Origin: Flavobacteriaceae bacterium
Lineage (GTDB): Bacteria; Bacteroidota; Bacteroidia; Flavobacteriales; Flavobacteriaceae
Length of the DNA stretch: 24,736 nt
Assembly: GCA_947443815.1 (NCBI GenBank)
Contig: CANEXR010000008.1
Location: 1-24,736, forward strand
Direction: 5' to 3'
Every line of letters begins with the position of its first letter. The first letter of the stretch is position 1. A program made the position numbers and the translations under genes. The notes beneath the pieces are model-generated. The model saw only the letters and a list, made by a program, of their open reading frames with translations, did not search any database and was not told the origin of the DNA. Below are positions 14,945-23,045 of the stretch, piece by piece.

Positions 14945-16561
14945 ATGAAAAAATCAAGACACCTTTCAACATTAGTATTGTTAGCAACCAGCTTTATGAT
15001 AGCGGTTACTGTTAGTAGTTGTTCTGGCGAAGATCCTTCCCCAACGCCAACACCGACACCAACCCCTACGCCAACGCCTACTCCAACACCCACATTTGCT
15101 GGGCCAACTTATCCCGATAATTACTCGGCTATTTCCTCTTGGAATACACGTTCCCAATGGAATTTGGCTAATGTACACGATCCTTCTGTTGAAAAGTGTG
15201 GCGACTATTATTATATGTATCAAACCGATGCTTCTTATGGTGGTGCCGCAGATGGGCACGGACATTTTCCATACAGACGCTCCAAAGATTTAATTACTTG
15301 GGAATACATGGGTGCTGCAATGACTGAAGCCCCTTCTTGGGTAAAAGACTCTTTGAACAACAAAAGAGCTCGTATGATTCCTGCTTTACCAGCTATTACC
15401 AATCCAAGTTATGGCTATTGGGCTCCTTACATCAAAAAAGTGGGCGATAAATACCGCATGTATTACTGCATTGTCGTGACTGAACCAATTATTGGAACTG
15501 ATTACAATACGTCTTGGTCCGAAAGAGCCTTCATTGGCCTTGCAGAATCCGATGATTTAGCCACAAATGTTTGGGTAGATAAAGGAATGGTGGTTTGCTC
15601 AGAACCCGATGGCGTAAAAAGTTATGTCCGAAATGGTGGAAATGATTGGGAAGCTTATTTTAAATTCAATGCCATCGACCCTACATTTATAATCACACCT
15701 GAAGGAGAACACTATTTAATTTATGGCTCATGGCATTCTGGAATTGCAGCCTTAAAATTAAATCCTACTACTGGAAAACCAGATCAATTAAAAACAATAA
15801 GCGATTATGGGACTCGCATCGCTACTCGTAACAGAACCAGTCGCTGGCAAGGATCAGAAGGACCTGAAATTATGTACAACGAAAACACGGGCTACTATTA
15901 CCTCTTTATGGCGTATGACGGACTTGATGTTCCGTACAATACTCGTGTTGCCCGTTCAAAAAACATTATGGGACCTTATCTAGGAATTGATGGAGCCGAT
16001 GTGACTAGTGGAGCCGAGGCCTGGCCAATGCTAACACATCCTTATTCGTTTAACAATCATACGGGCTGGGTTGGTTTTTCACATTGCTCTATATTTCAAA
16101 ATCCTGAAACTAAAGAATGGTTTTATGCCTCACAAGCGCGTTTACCCGAAGGTGTGCCTGGAATTAACGTCTCTAATGCCATCATGATGGGTCAAGTTAG
16201 AGCTATTCAATGGACCGAGGATGGCTGGCCAACTGTAGCACCTGAACGCTATGCTGGAGTACCAATAACAACAATCTCTGACGCCTCATTCATAGGAACT
16301 TGGGAACAAATTACAATGAATTACCAATACAAAGTCATCCAAAAATCAGCAACCATCTATTTAACCGCTGACAAAAAAGTAAGTGGAGGCGCTACTGGAA
16401 CCTGGTCGTATGATAGCACCAATAAAACACTAACTGTCAATGGCGTAAAATGCAAAGTAAGTGATGCCTGGGATTGGGAAAGAGCCACCAGAAGAGTAAC
16501 CTTAACTTATTCAGGACATACTTCAGCTGGACTACCAGTTTGGGGTAAAAAAATTGACTAA
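14945..16561 (+). CDS. GH43 endo-alpha-1,5-L-arabinanase lipoprotein with Pro-Thr linker
   Basis: A 538-residue lipoprotein. The signal peptide ends in VSSC, with the likely lipidated Cys26 followed by SGEDPS, then nine Pro-Thr repeats (residues 33-50), then the catalytic five-bladed propeller. Expected GH43 residues are all present: base Asp79 in VHDPSV, modulating Asp245 in AIDPTF and acid Glu305 in SEGPEIM. A C-terminal beta domain from about residue 450 (GTWEQITMNYQYKVIQKSAT ...) resembles the domain attached to extracellular endo-arabinanases. It cuts the alpha-1,5 backbone of arabinan. The acidic residues just after the cysteine and the long rigid linker suggest it is displayed on the cell surface and makes the first cuts; this location is inferred. 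It starts 11 bp after GH51 and is followed by a hairpin. Confidence 0.92.
   Translation: MKKSRHLSTLVLLATSFMIAVTVSSCSGEDPSPTPTPTPTPTPTPTPTPTFAGPTYPDNYSAISSWNTRSQWNLANVHDPSVEKCGDYYYMYQTDASYGGAADGHGHFPYRRSKDLITWEYMGAAMTEAPSWVKDSLNNKRARMIPALPAITNPSYGYWAPYIKKVGDKYRMYYCIVVTEPIIGTDYNTSWSERAFIGLAESDDLATNVWVDKGMVVCSEPDGVKSYVRNGGNDWEAYFKFNAIDPTFIITPEGEHYLIYGSWHSGIAALKLNPTTGKPDQLKTISDYGTRIATRNRTSRWQGSEGPEIMYNENTGYYYLFMAYDGLDVPYNTRVARSKNIMGPYLGIDGADVTSGAEAWPMLTHPYSFNNHTGWVGFSHCSIFQNPETKEWFYASQARLPEGVPGINVSNAIMMGQVRAIQWTEDGWPTVAPERYAGVPITTISDASFIGTWEQITMNYQYKVIQKSATIYLTADKKVSGGATGTWSYDSTNKTLTVNGVKCKVSDAWDWERATRRVTLTYSGHTSAGLPVWGKKID
15035..15094 (+). repeat. Pro-Thr dipeptide repeat tract encoding a linker
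   Basis: Twenty codons encode PS followed by nine PT units. The nucleotide units use all of CCA, CCT, CCC and CCG for Pro and ACA, ACG, ACC and ACT for Thr, so the protein pattern is more regular than the DNA. Confidence 0.9.
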
Positions 16562-16575
16562 TCTGAAAAATAAAG

Positions 16576-16605
16576 ATGCCTTTTTTATCCATTTAAAAAA
16601 GGCAT
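16576..16605. terminator. Intercistronic hairpin, possible weak terminator
   Basis: ATGCCTTTTTT (16576-16586) pairs perfectly with AAAAAAGGCAT (16595-16605) around an 8-nt loop. On the plus strand it is followed by TTATT only, so termination is likely partial. It separates two GH43 genes that otherwise appear to share a transcript. Confidence 0.55.
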
Positions 16606-16651
16606 TTATTACAAATAAAACATTCTTTTCATTCTTTTACAGTACCTAAAA

Positions 16652-17647
16652 ATGAAAAATACCCTTATCGCTTTATCGCTTCTGATTTTATTATCCTCTT
16701 GCAAAACTATCAAACAAGATCAAGGTACGGCTTCCGCCAATGAAAAAAACACAAATACAACAGCAGCAATAAACAACCCCGTTATCAAAGACAAGTATTC
16801 AGGAGACCCCGCCGCTTTAGTATACAAAGACAAAGTCTACCTCTATGCTGGTCATGATGAAGCGCCAAACGATTTCAATTTTTATAAAATGAACGAATGG
16901 CTGGTATATTCCTCCTCGGATATGGTACATTGGCAAGAACATCCTGTACCACTAAAGGTAAGCGATTTTGCTTGGGCAACATCCGATGCTTGGGCGGCTC
17001 AAGTCATTGAACGCAATGGAAAATTCTATTGGTATGTAACCGTTTCGCACGGAACAATCAACGGAAAAGCTATTGGAGTTGCTGTTTCTGATAGCCCAAC
17101 TGGCCCTTTCAAAGATGCCTTAGGAAAAGCACTTGTCACCAATGACATGACTACCCAAACCAAAATTGATTGGGATGATATTGACCCAACTGTCATGATT
17201 GATGATGATGGTCAAGCCTATTTATTCTGGGGAAATTCCGTTTGTCATTATGCCAAATTAAAAGCCAATATGGTCGAATTGGATGGCCCGATTCAAACCA
17301 TTGATTTGCCTAATTATACCGAAGCTCCATGGATTCACAAAAAAAAGGATTGGTATTACCTGTCCTATGCCTATCAATTCCCTGAAAAAATAGCCTATGC
17401 CATGAGTAAATCCATCAACGGCCCATGGGAATTCAAAGGTATTTTAAATGAATTAGCTGGGAATTCAAACACCAATCATCAAGCCATTATTGAATTCAAA
17501 GGAAAAGATTATTTCATTTATCACAATGGCGCGACGCAACCCAATGGAGGCAGTTTCAGAAGATCCGTTTGTATTGATCGTTTGTTTTACAATGAAGATG
17601 GTACCATGAAACGGGTAATCATGACATCCGAAGGGATAACAGAATAG
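16652..17647 (+). CDS. GH43 lipoprotein, probable alpha-L-arabinofuranosidase
   Basis: A 331-residue lipoprotein: signal peptide MKNTLIALSLLILLSSC with lipidated Cys17, a Ser/Thr/Asn-rich spacer to about residue 45, then a single GH43 propeller. The catalytic triad is visible as Asp52 in YSGDPAAL, Asp178 in DIDPTVMIDDDGQ and Glu224 in YTEAPWIHKK. Other family landmarks are VYLYAGHDEAP, EWLVYSSSDMVHW and WAAQVIERNGKFYWYVT. This subgroup differs from the endo-arabinanases on either side and resembles exo-acting GH43 arabinofuranosidases or xylosidases; in this locus arabinofuranosidase is the better guess. The spacing of 90 bp from the previous gene and 94 bp to the next fits one operon. There is no attached binding module. 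Confidence 0.87.
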   Translation: MKNTLIALSLLILLSSCKTIKQDQGTASANEKNTNTTAAINNPVIKDKYSGDPAALVYKDKVYLYAGHDEAPNDFNFYKMNEWLVYSSSDMVHWQEHPVPLKVSDFAWATSDAWAAQVIERNGKFYWYVTVSHGTINGKAIGVAVSDSPTGPFKDALGKALVTNDMTTQTKIDWDDIDPTVMIDDDGQAYLFWGNSVCHYAKLKANMVELDGPIQTIDLPNYTEAPWIHKKKDWYYLSYAYQFPEKIAYAMSKSINGPWEFKGILNELAGNSNTNHQAIIEFKGKDYFIYHNGATQPNGGSFRRSVCIDRLFYNEDGTMKRVIMTSEGITE

Positions 17648-17741
17648 CCCATTTTCAGTCTGCAGAAGCGCAATAAAAATAAACAATCCAACTTATATTT
17701 CCCTAAATAACTTATAGGGTTTAAAAATTGAAAAAATAAGC

Positions 17742-18728
17742 ATGAAATTACATCAAAAAATAAAACCTCTTTTCTTCTTATTCATCCTAACGGCTTCCGT
17801 TTGGGCGCAAGACATAACCGTTCATGACCCTGTTATGATTAAGCAAAAAGACACTTATTATTTATACTGTACAGGAAAAGGAATTAGCGTATTCAGTTCC
17901 AAAGATTTAAAAAACTGGACGCCAGAACCTGCCATATTCAAAGAAAGACCAGTTTGGGTAGCTACAGTTGTACCTGATTTTGACAACCATATTTGGGCAC
18001 CAGATGTTTCTTTTCACAATAACACCTATTATTTGTATTATTCGGTTTCCGCTTTCGCAAAAAATACCTCGGCAATTGCTTTGGCTACGAATACCACTTT
18101 AGACCCAAAAGACCCCGCTTATAAATGGGTCGATCACGGCATAGTCATCCAATCCATTCCCAACCGAGATATGTGGAATGCTATTGACCCGAATTTAACA
18201 TTTGATGACAACAACACTCCTTGGTTAGCTTTTGGCTCCTTTTGGAATGGATTAAAAATGGTGAAATTAAATGCCGATTTAAAATCAATTGCACAACCTC
18301 AAGAATGGTACACTATTTCCAAAAGAAAAAGAACCTTCGAATTAGCAGATACCGATCCTGGAGATGGCGCTTTGGAAGCTCCTTTTATTTTCAAAAAAAA
18401 TGATTTTTATTACCAATTCCTTTCTTGGGATTTGTGTTGCCGAGGCGAAAAAAGCACCTATAAAGTTGTTATTGGACGCTCCAAAAATATTACGGGTCCT
18501 TATCTAGACAAAGAAGGAAAAGCATTAACCGAAGGCGGGGGTTCTATACTAATTCAAGGAAACGAAAACTGGTATGGAGCGGGGCATAACAGTGCATACA
18601 CGTTTGACGGAAAAGATTATATCATCTATCATGCCTATAACGCCAAACAAAATGGAAGACCTGTACTTCAAATTAAACAAATGCAATGGGATGCTGATTT
18701 GTGGCCTGTTATTGAACCTTTAAATTAA
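17742..18728 (+). CDS. GH43 endo-alpha-1,5-L-arabinanase, secreted
   Basis: A 328-residue enzyme with a plain signal peptide cleaved near VWAQ (residues 20-23) and no lipobox, so periplasmic. The propeller covers the whole mature protein. Catalytic candidates are Asp29 in TVHDPVM, Asp149 in AIDPNL and Glu212 in ALEAPFIF. The segments IWAPDVSFHNNTYYLYYSVS, FGSFWNGLKMVKL, WDLCCRG, NITGPYLDKEG and GAGHNSAYTFDGKDYIIYHAY are characteristic of endo-arabinanases. It probably shortens imported arabino-oligosaccharides, dividing labour with the surface enzyme at 14945-16561. The stop is 14 bp before the GH127 start, so these two are tightly coupled. Confidence 0.93.
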   Translation: MKLHQKIKPLFFLFILTASVWAQDITVHDPVMIKQKDTYYLYCTGKGISVFSSKDLKNWTPEPAIFKERPVWVATVVPDFDNHIWAPDVSFHNNTYYLYYSVSAFAKNTSAIALATNTTLDPKDPAYKWVDHGIVIQSIPNRDMWNAIDPNLTFDDNNTPWLAFGSFWNGLKMVKLNADLKSIAQPQEWYTISKRKRTFELADTDPGDGALEAPFIFKKNDFYYQFLSWDLCCRGEKSTYKVVIGRSKNITGPYLDKEGKALTEGGGSILIQGNENWYGAGHNSAYTFDGKDYIIYHAYNAKQNGRPVLQIKQMQWDADLWPVIEPLN

Positions 18729-18742
18729 AAAAAGCAGTCAAA

Positions 18743-20710
18743 ATGATTTTTATCAAAAAAACAATACTAACATTTTCTCTATTAATGACCCTATATGGAC
18801 ATAGTCAGCAGCTGTCCAAAAAAACGAATATTACAAAAAAATCAGGCTATAGCATCACTCCTATAAACATTAAAAATGTAAAACTAACCGATGCTTTTTG
18901 GTTGCCAATAATAAAAAAAGTACAAGAAAAAACCATCGAATATGCCATTCAAAAATGTGAAGAGGAAGGTCGCTTGGACAACTTTTTAATAGCGGGAGGC
19001 AAAATGGAAGGAACGGTAAAAGGTCAAATGCCCTTTGATGATACCGATGTTTATAAAATAATTGAAGGGGCTTCAAATACCTTAATAAGCGAACCCAATC
19101 CAAAACTCGAAATTTTGTTAGATTCTCTTATTGGCATCATTAAAGTGGGACAGGAAAAAGACGGGTATTTAACCACTTGGAGAACCATCAATCCCGCTAA
19201 ACCACCAGCACCATGGGTTCCTGTAATAGTAGGAAAACGTTGGGAGTCGTTACAAATCAGTCATGAGTTATACAATTCTGGACACCTAATTGAAGCTGCT
19301 GTTGTACATTATCAAGCTACTGGAAAAAGAAATTTCTTGGACATTGCCCTCAAAAATGCTGATATGTTAGTTCAAACTTTTGGCGACAATCCAAACCAAG
19401 TTCAGGGCGTTCCCGGTCATCAAATTGTAGAAACTGGTTTGATAAATCTCTATCAAATCACTCATAATAAAGCGTATTTAAATCTGGCAAAATACTATTT
19501 GGACAACCGAGGAAACCCAAAAAACCATTCATTATACGGCGCATACGCACAAGATGACATTCCTGTTATACAACAAAAAGAAGCCGTAGGTCATGCCGTA
19601 CGAGCCGTTTATATGTATGCTGGAATGACCGATATTGCTGCAATTGAAAACAATAAAAACTACCTCGATGCTGTAAATAAATTATGGACTAATGTGGTTA
19701 CTAAAAAAATGTACATCACTGGTGGCATCGGTTCAAAACCCGAAGGAGAAGCTTTTGGAGAGAATTACGAATTGCCCAATCTTACCGCTTATAACGAAAC
19801 TTGCGCCGCAATTGGCGATGTATATTGGAACCATCGATTGCACAATTTAACCGGAAATTCTGATTATTTTGATGTCATTGAGCGCTCTTTATACAATGGA
19901 TTAATTTCTGGATTATCGTTAGACGGAAAGAAATTCTTTTACCCAAATGCCCTTGAATCAGATGGAATTTACAAATCAAACAGAGGCTCTTGTACCCGCC
20001 AATCTTGGTTTGATTGTTCCTGCTGTCCTACCAACTTAATCCGTTTTATCCCTTCCATTCCCGGATTAATCTATTCTAAAAGCAAAGACGTGCTGTATGT
20101 CAATTTATACGCTTCCAATACCGCAAAAATAACATTGGATAAAACCGATTTGACAATTTCACAACAAACCAATTATCCTTGGGACGGAAAAGTAACTCTT
20201 ACTGTTTCTCCTAAAAAAGAAAGCGAATTCACCATCAAATTAAGAGTTCCTGGCTGGGCAAGAAATCAAGTTTTGCCGGGCGATTTATACCATTATAAAA
20301 GTACCGCTTCCGCAAAAGTTACGCTAGCCATAAACGGAAAACGATTCGGTTATAGCGATGCTAACGGATACATCAGCATTACCAGAAAATGGAAAAAAGG
20401 AGACCTCCTAAAACTCGATTTCCCAATGGAAGTAAAAGAAGTGGTAACCAATACTAAAGTAGAGGGCAACCGTGGAAAAGTAGCTTTAGAATACGGTCCT
20501 ATAGTATATGCTGTTGAAGAAATTGACAATGCAAACCATTTTGACAAAATCACAATTGATGCTAATGACGCTTTCAAAGTAACCAAAGAAAACGACCTTT
20601 TAGAAGGTGTAAATACCATCCAAACCCAAAAATTAAAAGCCATTCCTTATTATTCTTGGTCGAATAGAGGCGTTGGAAAAATGAAAGTCTGGATTGATTA
20701 TAAAGAGTAA
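18743..20710 (+). CDS. GH127 beta-L-arabinofuranosidase
   Basis: A 655-residue exported enzyme, of usual family length (formerly DUF1680), that releases beta-linked L-arabinofuranose using a zinc-bound cysteine nucleophile. The signal peptide ends near YGHSQ. An alpha/alpha-barrel follows, with landmarks NVKLTDAFWLP, EGRLDNFLIAGG, KDGYLTTW, WESLQISHELYNSGHLIEAAVVHY and VGHAVRAVYMYAG. The zinc site is clear: Glu352 and Cys354 in YNETCAAIG, and Cys427-Cys428 in DCSCCPTN, matching Glu338, Cys340, Cys417 and Cys418 of Bifidobacterium HypBA1. Cys427 would be the nucleophile. C-terminal beta domains follow. Its presence means the target glycan, or a co-occurring one, carries beta-L-arabinofuranosyl ends as well as alpha ones. 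It is translationally close to the upstream GH43. Confidence 0.93.
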   Translation: MIFIKKTILTFSLLMTLYGHSQQLSKKTNITKKSGYSITPINIKNVKLTDAFWLPIIKKVQEKTIEYAIQKCEEEGRLDNFLIAGGKMEGTVKGQMPFDDTDVYKIIEGASNTLISEPNPKLEILLDSLIGIIKVGQEKDGYLTTWRTINPAKPPAPWVPVIVGKRWESLQISHELYNSGHLIEAAVVHYQATGKRNFLDIALKNADMLVQTFGDNPNQVQGVPGHQIVETGLINLYQITHNKAYLNLAKYYLDNRGNPKNHSLYGAYAQDDIPVIQQKEAVGHAVRAVYMYAGMTDIAAIENNKNYLDAVNKLWTNVVTKKMYITGGIGSKPEGEAFGENYELPNLTAYNETCAAIGDVYWNHRLHNLTGNSDYFDVIERSLYNGLISGLSLDGKKFFYPNALESDGIYKSNRGSCTRQSWFDCSCCPTNLIRFIPSIPGLIYSKSKDVLYVNLYASNTAKITLDKTDLTISQQTNYPWDGKVTLTVSPKKESEFTIKLRVPGWARNQVLPGDLYHYKSTASAKVTLAINGKRFGYSDANGYISITRKWKKGDLLKLDFPMEVKEVVTNTKVEGNRGKVALEYGPIVYAVEEIDNANHFDKITIDANDAFKVTKENDLLEGVNTIQTQKLKAIPYYSWSNRGVGKMKVWIDYKE

Positions 20711-20771
20711 AAAAGAGAATGACAGTAAGAAGAAACAGCTGTTTTTGAATAGGAATAAAAATAAATATCAA

Positions 20772-20857
20772 ATTGGCTTTAGCCAAAACGCATGTAATTT
20801 TGGCTAAAGCCAATGAATACAATTGCAAATTTCAAACCCTCTAGCTAAAGCAGGAGG
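20772..20857. repeat. REP-like double hairpin element
   Basis: Two adjacent palindromes sit in the 182-bp gap before the second GH51. ATTGGCTTTAGCCAAAA (20772-20788) pairs perfectly with TTTTGGCTAAAGCCAAT (20798-20814), 17 bp with a 9-nt loop. Then CCTCTAGCTAAAGCAGGAGG (20838-20857) folds on a TAAA loop with one mismatch. Both share the GCTAAAGC core. The layout is like the repetitive extragenic palindromes I associate with Flavobacteriaceae intergenic regions; repetition elsewhere cannot be seen here. Confidence 0.6.
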
Positions 20858-20892
20858 CAATTAAAAAAATGAAACCTTAAACAAATAGGACA

Positions 20893-22878
20893 ATGAAACC
20901 CAATTTAATCACCAAAATAACCCTTTGCGGGCTGCTACTAAATGGGATTTACACCCATGCACAACAAACAAATCTCGAAGTAAATACCAGCAAAACCATT
21001 ACCAAAATTCAGCCTACCATGTATGGCGTATTTTTTGAAGACATCAACTTTGCTGCCGATGGCGGTTTGTATGCTGAAATGGTCAAAAACCGTTCGTTCG
21101 AATTTGAAACACCACTTATGGGTTGGACACAACCCAACAGCGACACGCATTCGTTCAACAAACAATCCGGTATTGCCACGACTATTAAAGTATTGGAAAA
21201 CAAAACCAATCCTAATTTTTGCCGCGTGCTTATCAATGATGACAAAGGATTTGAAATGATAAACGAAGGATTCCGTGGTATGGGAATCAAGAAAGAGGCC
21301 CAATACAATCTTTCGCTAAAAGCGGCCAACCCAAGCGGAAACATCAAAAAAATTATCATCCAGTTTATTGGCAAAGACAAAAAAATCTTAGGCGAAACCA
21401 GTATCACTCCTACTGCTAAAGATTGGCAAAACTACACCGCTGCTTTTACCGCAACACAAACCGAAGCCAAAGCACAATTAAAAATCACTTTTCAAGGAAC
21501 TGGAACGATTGATTTGGATATGATTTCTTTATTTCCAGAAGATACTTGGAACCACAGAAAAAACGGTTTACGCAAAGACATTGTGCAATTATTGTATGAT
21601 ATGAAACCCGGATTTTTACGTTTTCCAGGAGGTTGTATCGTTGAGGGAAGAACATTAGCACAACGCTATCAATGGAAAAAAACAGTGGGTGATGTGGACA
21701 AAAGAGAAACTTTAATCAACCGTTGGAATACCGAATTTGCACACAAACCTGCTCCCGATTATTTCCAAACGTTTGGATTGGGATTTTATGAGTACTTCCA
21801 ACTTTCCGAAGACATTGGGGCAGCACCACTACCTATATTAAGTTGCGGTATGGCTTGTCAGTTCAATACTGGCGAATTGGTGCCATTAGCCGAATTAGAT
21901 CCTTATGTGCAAGATGCTTTGGACTTAATTGAATTTGCAAACGGTGACACCACTACTCCTTGGGGTAAAGTTCGTGCGGATATGGGACATCCAAAACCAT
22001 TTAATTTAAAACACATTGGCGTTGGAAACGAACAATGGGGACCTCAATATATCGAAAGATTCAAGGTTTTTGAAAAAGCCATAAAAGACAAATATCCAAC
22101 GATGATTATTGTTTCTGGAGCAGGACCTTTCCCTGATGGCGATTATTTTGATTACGGGATGCAAGAATTGAAAAAACTAAATGCTGAAATCGTGGACGAA
22201 CATTATTATAAAAATCCAAAATGGTTTAGAGATAATGTAACCCGTTATGACAATTACGACCGCAAAGGTCCTAAAGTATTTGCTGGAGAATATGCTGCCC
22301 AAAGCGTAGCCATTGCCAGTCCCGACAACAAAAACAATTGGGAATGTGCCTTTTCTGAAGCTGCTTTTATGACCGGTCTGGAACGCAATGCCGAAGTGGT
22401 TTACCTTACCTCCTACGCTCCTTTGATGGCGCATGCCGAAGCTTGGCAATGGACACCCGATATGATATGGTTCAACAATCTCGAAGCCTACGGGTCCGCC
22501 AATTATCAGGTGCAAAAATTATTTGCTAATAATAAAGGAACTGATTTATTAGCCATCACCAAAGACGGAAAACCCGTAATTGGACAAAATGATTTGTTTG
22601 CATCAGTAGTAAAAGATGCGACTACCAAAGAAGTAATTATAAAGCTAGTCAACACAGCTGCAACTGCACAAGAAGTAACCATTGATTTAAAAGGAAGCAA
22701 ATTACAATCAAAGGGAACTGTTATTACACTAACTAGCCCTAATCTAGACGATGAAAATTCTTTTGCAAACCCTAAAAAAATAAGCCCTACAGAAAGCCCA
22801 TTCTTATTGAAAGGAAGCAAAGCCCAGACTAGTCTTCCTGCCTATTCTGTGACCGTTTTAAAATTAAAAATGAAATAA
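20893..22878 (+). CDS. GH51 alpha-L-arabinofuranosidase with N-terminal binding-like domain
   Basis: A 661-residue exported enzyme, about 145 residues longer than the first GH51. A signal peptide ends near YTHAQ (residue 24) with no lipobox. The barrel starts at about residue 40 with YGVFFEDINFAADGGLYAEMVKNRSFE. It is interrupted at roughly residues 75-215 by a beta-sandwich of the CBM4/9-like type (NFCRVLINDDKGFEMINEGF ... GTGTIDLDMISLFPEDTW), the arrangement of the large plant/Bacteroidota GH51 type. It resumes with LRFPGGCIVEG; acid/base Glu380 lies in GVGNEQWGPQY and nucleophile Glu466 in VFAGEYAAQS. The two GH51 enzymes are too different to be a recent duplication and probably act on different linkages or chain positions. 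It is separated from GH127 by the REP-like element, so it may have been added to the operon later. Confidence 0.92.
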   Translation: MKPNLITKITLCGLLLNGIYTHAQQTNLEVNTSKTITKIQPTMYGVFFEDINFAADGGLYAEMVKNRSFEFETPLMGWTQPNSDTHSFNKQSGIATTIKVLENKTNPNFCRVLINDDKGFEMINEGFRGMGIKKEAQYNLSLKAANPSGNIKKIIIQFIGKDKKILGETSITPTAKDWQNYTAAFTATQTEAKAQLKITFQGTGTIDLDMISLFPEDTWNHRKNGLRKDIVQLLYDMKPGFLRFPGGCIVEGRTLAQRYQWKKTVGDVDKRETLINRWNTEFAHKPAPDYFQTFGLGFYEYFQLSEDIGAAPLPILSCGMACQFNTGELVPLAELDPYVQDALDLIEFANGDTTTPWGKVRADMGHPKPFNLKHIGVGNEQWGPQYIERFKVFEKAIKDKYPTMIIVSGAGPFPDGDYFDYGMQELKKLNAEIVDEHYYKNPKWFRDNVTRYDNYDRKGPKVFAGEYAAQSVAIASPDNKNNWECAFSEAAFMTGLERNAEVVYLTSYAPLMAHAEAWQWTPDMIWFNNLEAYGSANYQVQKLFANNKGTDLLAITKDGKPVIGQNDLFASVVKDATTKEVIIKLVNTAATAQEVTIDLKGSKLQSKGTVITLTSPNLDDENSFANPKKISPTESPFLLKGSKAQTSLPAYSVTVLKLKMK

Positions 22879-22979
22879 TCGCAATAGAATAAATGCATAG
22901 TAAACATTTGTTTTCTAATTCAGACCTAAACAACTGTTTTTATGCCATTTTAATAAAAATTATAAGGCGAAATTAAATT

Positions 22980-22998
22980 AAGTGTTTTTTATACACTT
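22980..22998. promoter_or_regulatory. Candidate AraR operator 6 (araB)
   Basis: AAGTGTTTTTTATACACTT, a perfect AAGTGT-N7-ACACTT palindrome. Unlike at tkt and the T9SS gene, it lies upstream of the -7 box and would overlap the -33 region. Confidence 0.78.
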
Positions 22999-23013
22999 AT
23001 AAAATAAATAAAC

Positions 23014-23021
23014 TATATTTG
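23014..23021 (+). promoter_or_regulatory. Candidate araB promoter -7 box
   Basis: TATATTTG matches TAnnTTTG 24 bp before the ATG at 23046, giving a short leader. No clean -33 element is visible because operator 6 occupies that area. Confidence 0.5.
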
Positions 23022-23045
23022 TAATTATTTAAAAAGATTTTTGGG

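Noticed and set aside
14890..15093. Minus-strand frame with a Gly-Val repeat
   Set aside because: It is the antisense shadow of the Pro-Thr linker in the GH43 lipoprotein.
20574..20828. Minus-strand frame across the GH127 3' end and the REP-like element
   Set aside because: Mostly antisense to GH127, no domain similarity, hydrophobic composition from palindromic AT-rich DNA.
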